Shown: positions 42,501 through 54,500 of the stretch, one piece after another
Layout of the letters: each line of letters begins with the position of its first letter
Numbering within the stretch: position 1 is the stretch's first letter
From: Micractinium sp. NFX-FRZ
Taxonomy: Eukaryota > Chlorophyta > Trebouxiophyceae > Chlorellales > Chlorellaceae
Assembly: GCA_029339195.1 (NCBI GenBank)
Contig: JAPTJF010000307.1
Location: forward strand, 1-64,000
DNA: 64,000 nucleotides
Reading direction: 5' to 3'
Notes under the pieces: model-generated
Told to the model about the DNA's origin: nothing
The model's database searches: none
The model's input: the letters and a program-made list of their open reading frames with translations, nothing else
Translations under genes and position numbers: made by a program

Positions 42501-45500
42501 GGTGGCCGGGGAGTGTGGGAAGCAAAGACTGGCAGGCAACACCTATCGTCGATGATGGTGGGCAGTGCAGCGAGGCACCAAGGTCCAAGCAGGTGCAGTC
42601 GCCACGCGTGAGCAGAGCAGGATTGCCCGCCCCCGCTTGCCCAGTTTGCCCCTCGTTGCTCCCCCCGCCTCACGTGTCCGCCACCATGCGGTCTGTGTGC
42701 CGCTGGCGCAGCGCCGCCGCCAGCATTTTGGCGCACTGCAGCGGCACGCTGCTGCCGGGCAGCGCCTCTGCCTCCGCGCTCTCCGCCAGCCCCGCCACGC
42801 GCCCCAGGAAGTGCAGCTTGGTGGACCAAGCAATCATGCCCTTCATCGTGCCGCCCTGGAGGGCCGCCATGGGGAAGCGCGCGCGCGCGGTGCGCACGAG
42901 CTGCGATGGGGTGGGATAGTAGGGTGGTGAGGAGGCGGGGGGGCGGACGGGGGGGCAGGTTGCGAGCGCAGCAGCACAGGGAGGCGAAGGAAGGAGAGTG
43001 CCCAAGTTCTGTCCAACCGTGATGACTGATGCGCCTCCCATACAAGTTTCCTGCCAGCTCAGCGCACCTCCAGCACCTTGGGTCGCCCCAAGACCTCATG
43101 AGTGCCCCCACCTGACGCCCCGTGACCCCATGACGTGGCCCCTGCCAGCTCAGCGTACCTGCAGCACCTCGGGCATGTACCGCCCCATGACCTCCATGGT
43201 GGCCCCATCTCCCGGCAGCCCCGCTGCCCTGTGCATCTGCTCTGCCAGCACCGCCTCCGTGGGGCCGGGGGCAGCCTCGCAGGTGCGCCGCAGCAGCCGC
43301 GCCAGCCACGCGTATGCCAGCTTCTGCTGCGGCCCGTCGGTCTGCAGGGCAGTCATGTGCACCAGCAAGCTCGCATTGTGTCAGTGGGCTGTTTGCTCCC
43401 AGTGCACGCAACGCGCTGCACGCACAGGCAGGCGCTGGCGGCGCTGCCGCAAGCCACGTTGCCCGCCACTTTTCCTCGCCTCTTGCTAGCACGGTGCCCC
43501 ACTCTGGGGGACGGCCAAGTTGCCCCACCTGCTGCGCCGTCTCCTCCTTGTCGGCGGCGTGGAACACAGCTGCCAGCACGTCCCGCTTGTACTGCAGGCT
43601 GGGGAAGCGGTCCAGAAGCTGCACCAGCAGCTGGTCCGCCAGGCGGGGCACCTCTGCATTGGGCCCCTCCTGCACCAGGTAGCTCACAAGCACCTGCAAG
43701 GGGGGCGGCACAGGGCAATAGAGCAGCAACGGGGGGGTCACGTGGCGCTTGATGTCTCAGATGTGGGGTGCACCTGCGATGTGGGGGACCATGCAGCAGG
43801 GAGCTCACAAGTACCTGCAGGTGTGGCACACAGGAGCGGGGGCTGGCATGGCGCCCTGGCGAAGCATGAGACCATGACTCGACACGTGCGGGGCCGCGGG
43901 GCCAGCTGAGGTGGGTGCTGACCCTGTGCCAGCTGATGAGGGTAGGCCTGCAGTGCAGCATCTAACTGCCCAGCCGGCAAGCAGAACAAGGTGCAGCATG
44001 CGAAGGCCAGCTGGGTGCCACGGCTGTGCCAGCTGCTGGGTGCAGGCGTGGTCGGTGCATGGAATACAGCCCTGCCCGCAGGCAGACAGGGACAACATCT
44101 ATGCAGGGCCCATAAAACATGATGCAGCATGCGAAGCCGGCTGGGTGCCCCAACCTGCGCCAGCAGCTGCGCGCAGGCGCCTTGGTGCACCAGTGGGCTC
44201 TGCCCTGCCAGCAGGCAGGAACAAAACAGATGTATGCACCCTGGCTACGACCCCCACCCACCTGTGCCAGCTGCTGGGCGCATGCATCCAGTGCATCCAT
44301 GTCGGCAGGGGTGGTGAGGGACACACGGTCGGCGTCCAGGCGGGCCGTGAACACCGCAAACACCTGGGGGGGAGGCAGGTGCAGAGGGAGGGATGTGCGT
44401 GGGAGGGCAGAGGGAGGAGGCAAGCAAGGTCGTCATTCTGCTGGGCCTTGAGAGCCGTGCAGCACGGCGGCTGGCACAAGAGGCACACATAGCGGCAGCA
44501 GGGGCAAGCGCAGTGGCGGCACAGCACAGCGCACAGGCCGCAGCGGTGGAGCTGTCAGATATGGTGCCCGCCCACCTTTTCCGCCACCATCTGCTGCCAG
44601 CCGTACCCCAGCGAGGCGGGGGTGGAGAGGCGCAGGTGGTGCAGCGGCGCGTTGAGCGGCACACTGCCCTCCTGCGCGCACGCATCGTAGCTCGAGAAGC
44701 GGGCCCGGCAGAGCGACTTGGTGGCCTGGGTGAGCATGTGCGCGGCCTGTGGGGGCAGGAGATGAGGGTGCGAGGTGAGGCGTGGGAACATCGAGAGGAG
44801 GGGAGTGGGAGGGAGAGAGGGGAGCAGGCTCACCGGCGTGGCAGCGGCACCGTTGGTGTGGCAGAAGGAGCGGTGCAAGCATGCTGCCAACTAGAATGAG
44901 ACGGTACGATCTGCACGCAGGTGCACTGCTCAGCCCAGGGCCCAGGTGCCTGGGCAGCCTAGCGGCTTGACGGCTCACCATGGGTGCGGGGAGAGGTGCC
45001 GCCTGCCCCGGGGAGCCCCCCAGCACGGCTGCCAGCGCCGCGGTCAGTGCCGCCGCATCGCCAGCAGGGCCCAGCTTGGTCAGCCGGCTGCCGTATTCCG
45101 AGGCCAGGCTCTCCAGCATCTCATCCGACTTGAACAGCTCCCGCCCCACGATCAGCAGCGGCGTGCCGGCGGACACGCGACCCAGCGCGGCGCGCCACTC
45201 AGGCGGCCACCGCCCTGCGGGGGCGCTGCCTGTGGTGCCATTGGTGCCGTTGCTGCGCTGCTGCAGGCCGCCAAAGTCGTACACTCCGCAGTACAGCCAG
45301 AGCTGCCTGCAGGAGGGGCAGTACCGTGGGTCTAAGGGATGCCAGCTGGCCTCCAGCGCAGCCGGCAAGGCAAAACACGGCGATGTCGCATCGCAAATCA
45401 CATCCAGCTGCTGAATTTGCAGGACTGCATACATTTAAGGGCAGAAGCGGCAGGCGGGCGCTGAGCTGGCTGCGCGGCGGCATCCTGGCTGGACATGCGA

Positions 45501-48500
45501 GCTTGCCTGAACAGCTTGAGCACCAGCAGATCCTCCTCCTGTGCCGTGTTGAGCGCATCCAGGCTCATGTCCGCCACAGACAGGGAGACTGCACGGGTGG
45601 TTGAGCGGAGAGACCAGAATGAGAAAAGAGGCACAGGCAGGGGGCTCAAGACCCAAAAAGCGGGATTTCACCATGGGTGCCCGAGTTGCTTGCATGGCGA
45701 GCAAGCAAGTGCGCATGCAGCCGGAGCAGGAGCAGCGTAGCTTTCGCCGCATCTATCCTGTGCCAGCGTGCCCAGCAGCACCCCCACCTGAGTTGCGACC
45801 GGAGGAGGCATCGCTCACCGCCTCCCCTACCGCTCCCACCGCCGGCAGCAGGGCGCCCAGGTCCTTGCCGTAGCTGTTGTTGGGCAGGATGAGGGCAAAG
45901 TCTGCAGGCAGGGGGCGAGGAGGTAAGAGGGGATGCAGAGGGTGAGCAACGAAACAAGAGAGGAAAAAGAGAGCTATGCTGTCAGTGGAGGGGACGAGGT
46001 CATAGCATACAGAGAAGTGCAGGGGATGGCAGGCGGCACATTGTGTGCGCTGTTTGGTCCCTGACCTGCAAACAGCGTGAGCAGCCGCGTGCGCAGGTCT
46101 TTGATCAGCGTCAGCCGCGCGCTGCGCACGCCCTCCGCCAGCCGCAGCAGAGCGTCCGCCAGCGCCCCCGGGCAGCGCCCCGCAATCGGCACATCCGGGC
46201 CGCGCGCTGCGCCAGGCGTCGAGCTCGCCGCTCGGCTGGCCAGCTCTACGACGGCGGCAGCCGCAGCGGGGCGGGTGCTGGCGGGGGCGGGGGCGATGCC
46301 GCTGGGGCGGGGGGAGGCGGGTGCGGCGCTGGTGCCGTGCAGCAGCGCTCGGCTGATGGAGAAGTTGGGGAACTTGTACAGCTTGATGAGCAGGTCCACC
46401 ACCTGCACCACAACAAGCATGAAGTCGGTTACATTCCAAGAAAGAATACGCAAGCAGCAGCCAAGAGGTTGAGGAAGGTGTGCAGCTTGATGAGCAGGTC
46501 CACCACCTGCACCACAACAAGCATGAAGTCGGTTACATTCCAAGAAAGAATACACAAGCAGCAGCCAAGAGGTTGAGGAAGGTGTGCAGCTTGATGAGCA
46601 GGTCCACCACCTGCACCACAACATGCATGAAGTTGATGATATATTAAGCAGGCAGCAACCAAGGAGCTGGAGGAATTGTACAGCTTGACCAGCAGGTGAG
46701 GGGCCTGGCACAGAGGAGCAGGTGAGGGAAGTTGGGGGAGGAGCAGGTGAGGGAAGATGGGGCAGGTGTACAGCCTGAGCACGAGGGGCTGCCATCAGCA
46801 CACATGAAACAGCATTATGCAATGGCAGGGTTGGGAAACTCGTGCAGCTTAATGAGCGGGAGGCCCACCACATGCAGTGAGTGTGCGGAGAGCACAACAT
46901 TGGTGGTTGCTGCACACAGCAACAACGGGGCTGCCAGCTGGCAATGCGGCCCTGCCAGCCTCCCATTACCTGGTCGTAGCCCCAGCGCCGGTCATGCACA
47001 GCGCAGCAAATGGCCATGCTGGCCAGCGTGTGGGCGGCCACGGCGTATGCCTGCAAAATGCACGATTGCAAGGGGCAGCTCAGGGAAAGCAGCACGAGCT
47101 TGGCTTGCACGACTGAACCACGAACCTGCAACAGCCCAAGCATGTGCAGCCTCAAAGATGCCGGTCTGGTCCCACTGCATCCACAACAACACACACACAA
47201 CAACAGGCTGTACCAAAGGCTGCCAAGTCCACGCCTTCCCCATAGGACTACCTCCGCCTCTGCCCCGCCTTGCAAACAACAGTATGCTTGAAGCCTCTGG
47301 CTGCCATACCCGCCTCCATGCCCTCCCCATGAGCGCACCTCCGCCTCCGCCCCGGTGGTCTGTGAGGCCAGCGTGTCCTGAATGAGCGGCAGCACCAAGC
47401 GCGCCAGCTCCTCATCGCCGCCAGACAGCGCCAGCATGCGCCCCAGCACCGGCAGCGCCTCCTGCGCCACGCGGGCGGGAAGAAAGAAGGCACATGAGGC
47501 GAGCAAGGTGCCGGCTCGGCAGGGCAGGACAGAACAGCATAGGGCAGGCCAGGCCAGGCGTCGGAATGCATGTGTGTTTGATCAGGCTGCGTGTGGTGTG
47601 GCCAAAACAGTCGGAGGGATGTGCTGTGCTCTGCCGACCTGGCGCTCCATCACCGTGCCCGCCAGCGGCACAAAAATGGTGGTGAGGTCAGCAGGCGAGC
47701 GCTGCCAGGCGGCAGACAGCAGCATGGCGGTGCCCTCTGCCAGCGTGCGAGTCAGCTTCCAGGCCCGCCTGCACAGCACAGCACAGGACAGCACGGCACG
47801 CAGCATGGGAGGCAAGCAGCGGCCTTGGCAGGCTAGCCTCCCCAGGCACTGGCGACGGGGCGGAGGGCGCTGCCGTCGGCGAATGAGGCATGAAGGCGGC
47901 CCCGCCGTCAGCACTTGCAAGCCACGCATCCAATATAGCATGGCAAACGCACAGAGACGGCCAGCCCCGGGCCTCACCTGCTGCGCAGGCTGGGGTCGCT
48001 GGTAGCTGCCGACAGGTCCTGGCTGAGGTCCCACACCCACAGCGCCTTGACCTTTGCCTCTGCATCGTAGCTGCTGCTGCTGCCGCCAGGGGCGATGCCA
48101 TCTGGCGACGCCTGCCCTGGAAGAAAGTACTCCAGCTCAGCCAGCCTTGCAGCGCCGGCCTGATGCAAGGGTGGGGTAGCACAGCCAGGGGGGGTGCGTT
48201 CAAGAACCCCAGGTGCTGCGTACAAGCAGTACCGGTGGGCAGGGAGGGTCTCAGACCAGCGGTGCCAGCAAGGCGAACCACGCCAAGCAGCAGGGACAGG
48301 CCACGCTGCACCACTCTACACCGCCCCGCTCCTCAACTCTGCAATGTCCCCATCCCCCCGCCCACCAGCAGTGCCTGCAGGCGCGGCAGCAGGTCCTGCA
48401 GCGCATTCCTGTCCCGCTCCCCCTCCAGCTCCAGCAGCGGCGCCAGCTGGCGCGAGATGGCGGTGCAGATGTTGAGCAGCGCATCCGAGGCACGATCCCC

Positions 48501-49965
48501 CACCCCCAGCTCTGCCACCGCTGCCGTGCTGTCCTCGCACACTGTGAGCAGCGTGTCGACAACGGCGCCCACGGCGGCCATGGCGGCTGCCCCCTCGCCG
48601 TCGCTCGCCTCGCTGTGCTGCCGTGCCAAGCCGCTCGCCGTCTGCGACGCCAGCGTGGCGGCGGCCGCCACAAATGCCGGGGTGGGCAGCGCGGCGTGCA
48701 TGGGGCTGCCGTGTGTGGACGGCTCGCTGCTGCTGTCGTCCTGCTGAAGCACGGGCCGCAGCGCAGCTTCAATTGCACCGCACGCACCCAGTGCCACGCC
48801 GCTGGCAGCTGCGGTGCTCAGCTGTCCTGAGGGGAGCGCCAGCGGCGCCAGCTGGCTGGCCAGGGCCCATGGCAGGTCACCCTCCTGCCGCCAGCTGCCC
48901 ACCGCCGTGGCTCCTGGAACGCTGGTGGTGAGGTTCAGGTGCTGGTCGGCGATGTGCAGAAAGAGCTGCACATTGAGCACAGGGGCAAGGGGGGGCAGGC
49001 ACGATTCTGGGTGCCACAGCAGGCCGCGGTTCCTAGGGTCGAACCGTGGCTCGACAGCAGCAGCAAGCGCAGCAGTTGGTGTTAACACACACACACACAG
49101 CAGCACCAGTGGCAGCATCATGGACAGCAACGGCAGCAAACACAGCTGCATCAATACCAGCAGCATCAGCAGCAGGGAAACAGCAGCAGCAACGCCCTGT
49201 CAACCCACCTGCGCCGCATCCGAGCTGCACAGCGGCAGACGCTGGTGGCTGCCAGTGAGTGCGGCTCGGAAGCCGGATACCAAGGCATGCTGCTCGTGCC
49301 GCCCAGAGTGAGCTGCCAGCAGCAGCTGCTCTAGCAGCTGCCTGAACGCGCTGCTGACCTGGCCCTTCCAGCTGGCATGCAGCGGCAGCAGGCCCAGCAC
49401 AGCAGCCAGCTCGCCCATCGCCTGCGCCAGCAGTGCAGTCCACCTGGACGCGGACAGCGCACCCGAGGTGGGTGTGCCGGCGCCACCGCCGGGCGTCCTG
49501 CTGCCCGCTGCAGAGGCATCAGAGGCTAGCGCCTCTACGCTGCGCACGACTGCCTGCAGCGCTGCCACGATGGGCGGCACCACATCCTCCGGGAACTGCT
49601 TCCAACAGGGCAGGCAGGAAGGCAGGGGGACAGGGGGAGAGCTAGTTGCCGCCCGAAAGGGGATTGGGGACTGTGCAGATGCCGAGGTTGGAAGGTGGGT
49701 GCTGCACAGCAAGAGCTGGGTACATGCTAGCACGTGTGCTGCGCACGGAAAACAGCATCCCCCGCACCTTGCCCAGCGAGCGGGAGAGAAAGAGCGCCAG
49801 CGGCACAATGGACTCCAGGCTGGCTGCTGCCGCTGCCAGGCTGCCGGCAGCGTCGGTTCCCGCCGTGCTGCCCGCCACGCTGCCCACGAACGCGGCCACC
49901 TCATCATGCGCCAGTGGCTGCTGGGCAGCCAGCGCTTCCGCCCACTCGCGCTGGGCCTTGGCCAT
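36564..49965 (-). CDS. PI4KA: Phosphatidylinositol 4-kinase alpha (type III)
   Basis: It makes PI4P from phosphatidylinositol at the plasma membrane. Twenty-nine exons, 6123 nt (2040 aa, the plant length): 49768..49965, 49209..49595, 48366..49049, 47978..48159, 47639..47768, 47339..47461, 46970..47050, 46066..46402, 45788..45901, 45507..45588, 44979..45306, 44576..44746, 44262..44363, 43529..43693, 43159..43341, 42674..42900, 42297..42465, 41549..42010, 41224..41294, 40830..40993, 40176..40630, 39731..39868, 39306..39482, 38892..39020, 38517..38648, 38030..38164, 37628..37856, 37080..37270 and 36564..36740. The catalytic part shows [16 protein letters not shown] (ATP site), [10 protein letters not shown] (catalytic loop) and [17 protein letters not shown] (activation loop), ending [14 protein letters not shown]. 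The lipid-kinase helical domain (for example [20 protein letters not shown]) precedes it. The in-frame ATG at 50103 is an alternative start. Three introns are GC-AG (after 45507, 41224 and 40176). The introns are rich in exon-edge echoes. Confidence 0.95.
37002..37036 (-). repeat. Echo of PI4KA exon 28 end
   Basis: It matches 37075-37108, the exon end plus donor, with one difference in the first 30 bases (shared CCCACCTGCGAGGGCAGCAT). Offset is 73 bp. It carries a complete spare donor. Confidence 0.9.
37487..37538 (-). repeat. Echo of the PI4KA activation-loop exon end
   Basis: It aligns with 37630-37682. Shared stretches are GAGATGCCCAGGATGT and GAAGCGGCC. The minus strand reads [11 protein letters not shown] against the real [11 protein letters not shown]. 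Its first 11 bases are themselves doubled. Confidence 0.9.
38399..38433 (-). repeat. Echo of PI4KA exon 25 end
   Basis: It aligns with 38512-38546: TCACCTGCAGGGCC, then one mismatch, then GCACGTCCTGCCGGC. It covers the end of the [13 protein letters not shown] exon and its donor, at offset about 114 bp. Confidence 0.9.
38740..38888. repeat. Degenerate tandem repeat in PI4KA intron
   Basis: Two to three units of GAGGAGGCACGCC...GCAAGGCCACACAG run up to the donor of exon 24. Confidence 0.8.
43050..43142 (-). repeat. Echoes of PI4KA exon 15 end and donor
   Basis: 30 of the first 33 bases match 43141-43173 at offset 91 bp, including the donor and following intron bases (CCTGCCAGCTCAGCG). A second fragment at 43116-43142 resembles 43190-43206. 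Confidence 0.85.
43797..43831 (-). repeat. Echo of PI4KA exon 14 start and acceptor
   Basis: 21 of 24 bases match 43676-43699 at an offset of exactly 121 bp. Both copies have a CTTGCAG/CTGCAG-type acceptor followed by VLVS codons; the copy then leaves the frame. Confidence 0.85.
43924..44200 (-). repeat. Tandem echoes of PI4KA exon 13 end (~130-bp units)
   Basis: CTGTGCCAGCTGCTGGG from the exon end (44262-44278) recurs exactly at 44024-44040. Diverged forms occur near 43924 and 44156. The flanking GCAGCATGCGAAGG...GCTGGGTGCC also repeats (about 43993 and 44123), so a unit of about 130 bp was multiplied within the intron. Confidence 0.8.
46381..46700 (-). repeat. 104-bp tandem array carrying a PI4KA acceptor
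   Basis: Units begin at 46381, 46485 and 46589. The first two differ at one base of 104. The third keeps only its first ~35 bases, and weaker copies follow near 46683. Each contains the acceptor and first codons (VVDLLIKL) of exon 8. The real exon is the unit at 46402; the others run into a TAA after about 25 codons. Confidence 0.95.
47247..47268 (-). repeat. Echo of PI4KA exon 6 end
   Basis: ACCTCCGCCTCTGCCCCG matches the donor edge at 47338-47355 (ACCTCCGCCTCCGCCCCG) with one difference. Offset is about 88 bp. Confidence 0.65.
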
Positions 49966-51552
49966 GGCAGCCAAAGCCCGGCCTGGGCTGTGGGGGGAGC
50001 TCGCCTGCAGCTGCGGCGGGTGGCGGCAGGCGGGGGCAGGAGTGGGCGGGCCGCCCCCTCGGCGCTGTCGGCGGGCCGGCTGGATGGCAATGCAGGTCAA
50101 CAATAGTGCGAAAACGGTTCAAAACAAAGCGCTGCGCTGTTGCGGGCGCGGCGATCGCCCGGTCATCTCACTCGTTGCAGTCCGCTACTCACCGCACACC
50201 TACGGCGATCAGTCGATCCTATCGGGCGCTGTCTTCAGCAGCCGTTGCTGGCCGGGGCCATCGCCAGCAGGGCGTTTCTTGCGGTAAGTCTAAATATATC
50301 AAGCGTGCGCTGAAATGAAGCAGAGAAGCACAACACGAGGGTTGTATGCGGCAGAGGGAGTGACATTCCAGCAAGGTGTACCTGCTGCCGCCGGCAGACA
50401 CCCGTCCCGCCTCACGATCCACCGCCAGTGGCCAGCATTCGCCCCCATGGCCCCTCACTGCCCTGGTAAGTCAACACTGATAGTCTAATTATTGCATTCG
50501 CATTTTTTGTAAGCCAGGGAAGGGGTTGCAGAAGTGATCACAGCTGAGCGTCTAGCACGCGCAAGAACGGCGCTGTGCCCGGCTGGCCTGGCGGCCGAGC
50601 GCAGCTTAGGGCAGCACTGCCATTTGTAGGGGATTTGTCTGAATTAAAGGGGCTGACACACTGCCGTAACGTTGCTTGTAGTTTAAAGAGTTGAGAGTTT
50701 TCCCTATCACCCACCCTGCCTGGTTGCTGCCGTACTGTGTAATGCGGCATCACTGCCTGGCGGCCTTCCATTCGTCCGTGGGCTGCAGGCATGAACGCCT
50801 GCATCACAAGGCGGAATTAACAGCCGCAGGCACGGTGCTTACGTTTGCCGGGCATGTGCCGGGTTGGGGATGGCGGGGGTGGCCCAGGCCTCCGCACCGG
50901 TGAGGCATGCACGCCCCTGGCCCGCGGCAGGCGGCAGCTGCCAGTGCCAGCGATGGCCATCTAGACAGATCTGAGGCGCTGTGCAGCACATGCCCATGCT
51001 GCCAAGGCTTGTGAAGCGCTCTGCGCTTCAGGCCGTGGGGGTGCGCACAGCCACAAGTGCCCAGTCCGGTCTAGACCAGATATGATCTGAATCGTCGGAT
51101 AGCTCCGTGCGCACACGGCGGCAGGACCTCGGATGGTGGCGCCACTCAAATTTGTTTGGGTTGGAACTGGCCAGCCATCGCTCAGAGTTTTCGTCTGCAT
51201 GCGAGGGGGTGGGCAGTGAGCGCCTCAGAATTTGGACCCTGCAGAAAGGCCCCAAATCGTAGTGCCAAATCTGTGGAACGCGGCGTGCAGGCAGGGAAGG
51301 GCCAACAGAAGGGGTCTGCAGCCGCCGTGGACTCTGAAAAGGTAGTTTTGTGTTTCCTTGGGCATATTCAAGGATCCAACCTTTGCAGAACCAGGAGGAC
51401 AACGAAGATTCTCACCGAGCCTGCACGAGCCACTCCTGCCAGGCAGCATTTCTAAGTCAGCATATGCCCATTCCCGTCCCCTAGAGAATGCAGAGGTGCG
51501 GAGCACGCTCGCCCATCCATTCCCTCACTCTCTCCCCACTGTGATCATCACC
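49966..51552. other. Divergent intergenic region, PI4KA / PhoX
   Basis: About 1.5 kb with both promoters. Part (to 50103) may be PI4KA coding sequence if the upstream ATG is used. No other gene or RNA recognised. Confidence 0.5.
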
Positions 51553-54500
51553 ATGGCCGCAGCCAGGATGCTGCGGGCTGCAGCGGTTCTGACGGTGATG
51601 GTGATGGCCGTTTCGGCAAGGCAGCTGTCCGCCTCTACCTACACCACCGCGATCCCCATCGGTGAGTCACCACACGGGTCAGCCATCCGGCCCGCAAGCG
51701 CGCCGCCTCAGCTGGCCGCCTCGTACACGTGTGGATGTCCAGCCTGGCAGCATGCGAGGCTGCCTTCCTGCCTCTGTGCAGTGCCGTACGCTGCTTTGGG
51801 CGTGCTGTGCCTGTTTTGCACCAGGAGGGGGCGCGCCAGAGGTTCGTGAAGTGAGCACCTACTGGCGGGCGGCGGGTGGCGGGTGCCCGCTGGACGGCGC
51901 TTGCATCTGCCCGCCCGGACTGCCGCTGCCTGTGCTCCCTCTGCATCGCTTGTGGCTGCTGGCGCAGTGTGCGGGAATGTGCAAGCAAGACTCGATCGCA
52001 ACTCAGCTTGCCTCACTTCGCCCATTGCGCTGCCCGCACCGCCACCTCCGCTGAGCGCCCGCCGCTCAATTTTCCTGCCTGCAGAGTACCGGGCGGTGCT
52101 GAACACCGGCGACCTTCTGAGCGGCTTCCGCTTCGGCCAGCTGCTCAACAGGACGATGAAGCCCATCTTTAAGACCGACTCGGTAAGCAGCGCGCACTCC
52201 CCAGCTCGATCCAGGCGCCGTCCCGCCGGCGTGCAGTGCACGCATCGCCAATGCCCCGAACTTCACGTGTACCATGCCTGCCAGTGAGGAGCCTCAGCAG
52301 GCGTGCGGCTTTCCTCCTGTCCAACTGGCGCATGCTGCTGTCTCCCCACTGTTGCAGGCAAAGAACCCCACCACCACCCTTGAGATCTCCAACAACCGTG
52401 AGTTGCAACGCGTGGGGTTTGGAGGGGCATGTAGGGAGAGCAGGCCGGGGGGCAGGGAGCAGAGCATGGGAAGCCAGCTGCCAGGGGTGCCTGTCAGCTC
52501 ACGCCACCAGCGCACCCAGCTGCCCTCCTCGCACTGCCCCTCCGCACTCCAAATCACCACCCTCTCCTCTCTTCTCCCCACTCTGCAGCCGACTTCACGT
52601 CCATCATTCAGGTGGGTGCACCCTTGCCAGCCAGAGTGCGCCCGCGCCCTGCCTCCCTGTCACCGCCCGACCGTGCCCCGGGCGCCCGGCATGCTGCCCA
52701 CCAACTTTGCCGGGCCTAGAGCCAGCAAGGTGCCTGGCCAGGATTCTCTCACTGCTGGATGCATGCCTGCGCTGTAAGCACTCGGTTCAGTGCTAGCAGC
52801 CTACAGCTTGTCCTCCCGACTTCACCGTGACCGGTCACCTTCTGCGCTCATCCCCCCCTGCCCCCTTTCCCATGCAGAACTCAGCGACGGGCACCAAGCT
52901 GTTCGTGGTTGTGCAGTTTGAGTCCCCCCGCCCTGGCGGCTCGGTGCGCATGCCCCCCTGGCCTGACCTGGCATGGCTGCTGCTGCTGCGGTACGGCCTG
53001 CCCGTCCCCACAGTGTACCGCAGACCCTGCCTACTTGGGCACATGCTGCGCAGCATTGCCCTAGGGCCGTGCAGGGCAGCGCCTGCCATTGTGCTGCCCA
53101 GACCAGGCGCCACACTGCCAGGACCCACCTTGCCTTGCTTGCCTATCCTCTGCCATGCTGTGCCTGCTGTGCAGTACATTGTGGAGGTCGCCCAGCAGAG
53201 CAACGGCGTGCTCACCCCCATCAGCATGAAGGCAAGTGCAATTCTCCTTGCCTTCCTCGTTTCCTGGTATTTCGCAGCACCGTGCCATGCAGCATTCCGC
53301 TGCATCCTGCAGGCTGTTTGGCGGGCACACTGCCCACCCGCTGCGCACGCTGCGGTGCCGTCTGCCGCTTGCCTGCATAATTGACTGACTGATCATTCCG
53401 TGACAACCTTCTGACCTATCCAGCCGCTGCCTGCCCTCCCTGCCTCTACAGCCCGTGGACTGGTCGTCTGTGGGCGGCCTGTGGATCCCATGTGCTGGCT
53501 CCAAGACCCCGTGGAACACGCACATGGGCGGAGAGGTGCGCGGCAGCAGCAGCAGCAGCCGGTGCTCCCCTCCAGCCAAGCACCCCACCTTTGGCTCGGT
53601 GCTCGCTGGCCGTGCTCGCCAGTGCGGGGAGGCAGGTGGGCGGGGAGGCAGGCGGCCAGCCGGCATGCCTTGGGTCCGGCAGCATGCAGGCCTGGCGGCC
53701 ACGGCACGCTAGGCTGCTGCCCCGACCACCCAGCTGTTGGCAAGCTGGAGCTCACGGCACGCTGTGCAACTATGCGTGCTGTGCCTGCTGTGCTGCAGGA
53801 GTATGAGCCTGACGCGCGCCCCTTCTCAGAGGTGAGCCTGCATTCAATGAGCCACTTTAAAGTGCCCGGATCCAGCAGAACAAAGTGTCCCACCGTGACT
53901 GCATGCGGAACGTGGCCAACAGAGGCGCCAGGCGCCGCCGGCCCAGTTCGAAAGACACCTGTGCTCCCTGCACGGCAGTGCTGCACAGCACCCCGCGGAG
54001 CTGAGCGGGTGCCCACTGCCCTCCCACCCTGTCGGCCCCCGGCCTGCACTGAAGCCGATGCGTGCCCGCTGCCCTCCCACTGTCCACACCCCGCCCTGCA
54101 GGCCACCACCCTGGCTGAGCTCAAGGCCAAGTCCGCCTCCTGGGGTGACATTGAGGGCTTCATGAGGTGGGTGAGGCAGCACACACGCGTGGGAGGAGAC
54201 TTGAGGCTGTGTTGGCTGAGAGCTTGTGAGGTGCTGAATGACGAGGCTGGGCTTGCAGGAGGCGCTTGCCTGCCAGCACGCGCCTGTGTGGTGCACACCG
54301 TTCGTGGCTGCCTGTGGCGGTGGTGCGCAGGCGTGCACGCCTGGCATGGCGCCTGCCCCGTCACTCTGGCCGCTCCGCATGCTGCGTGTGTGCCCGCTCC
54401 TCTCCCTCCGCAGGTACTTTGGTCTGTACCCCAACCAGCTCACCCTGGAGAACGTCCGTGCCAATTTCAAGTGAGTGCGCCAGGGGGCGCATCTGATACA

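Noticed and set aside
46485..46610. Alternative exons of PI4KA in the 104-bp copies
   Set aside because: Each runs into a TAA after about 25 codons and leaves the PI4KA sequence. Only the innermost acceptor keeps the protein.
50104..51552. Small gene between PI4KA and PhoX
   Set aside because: Only short open frames without motifs or splice continuity; the region looks like two promoters.
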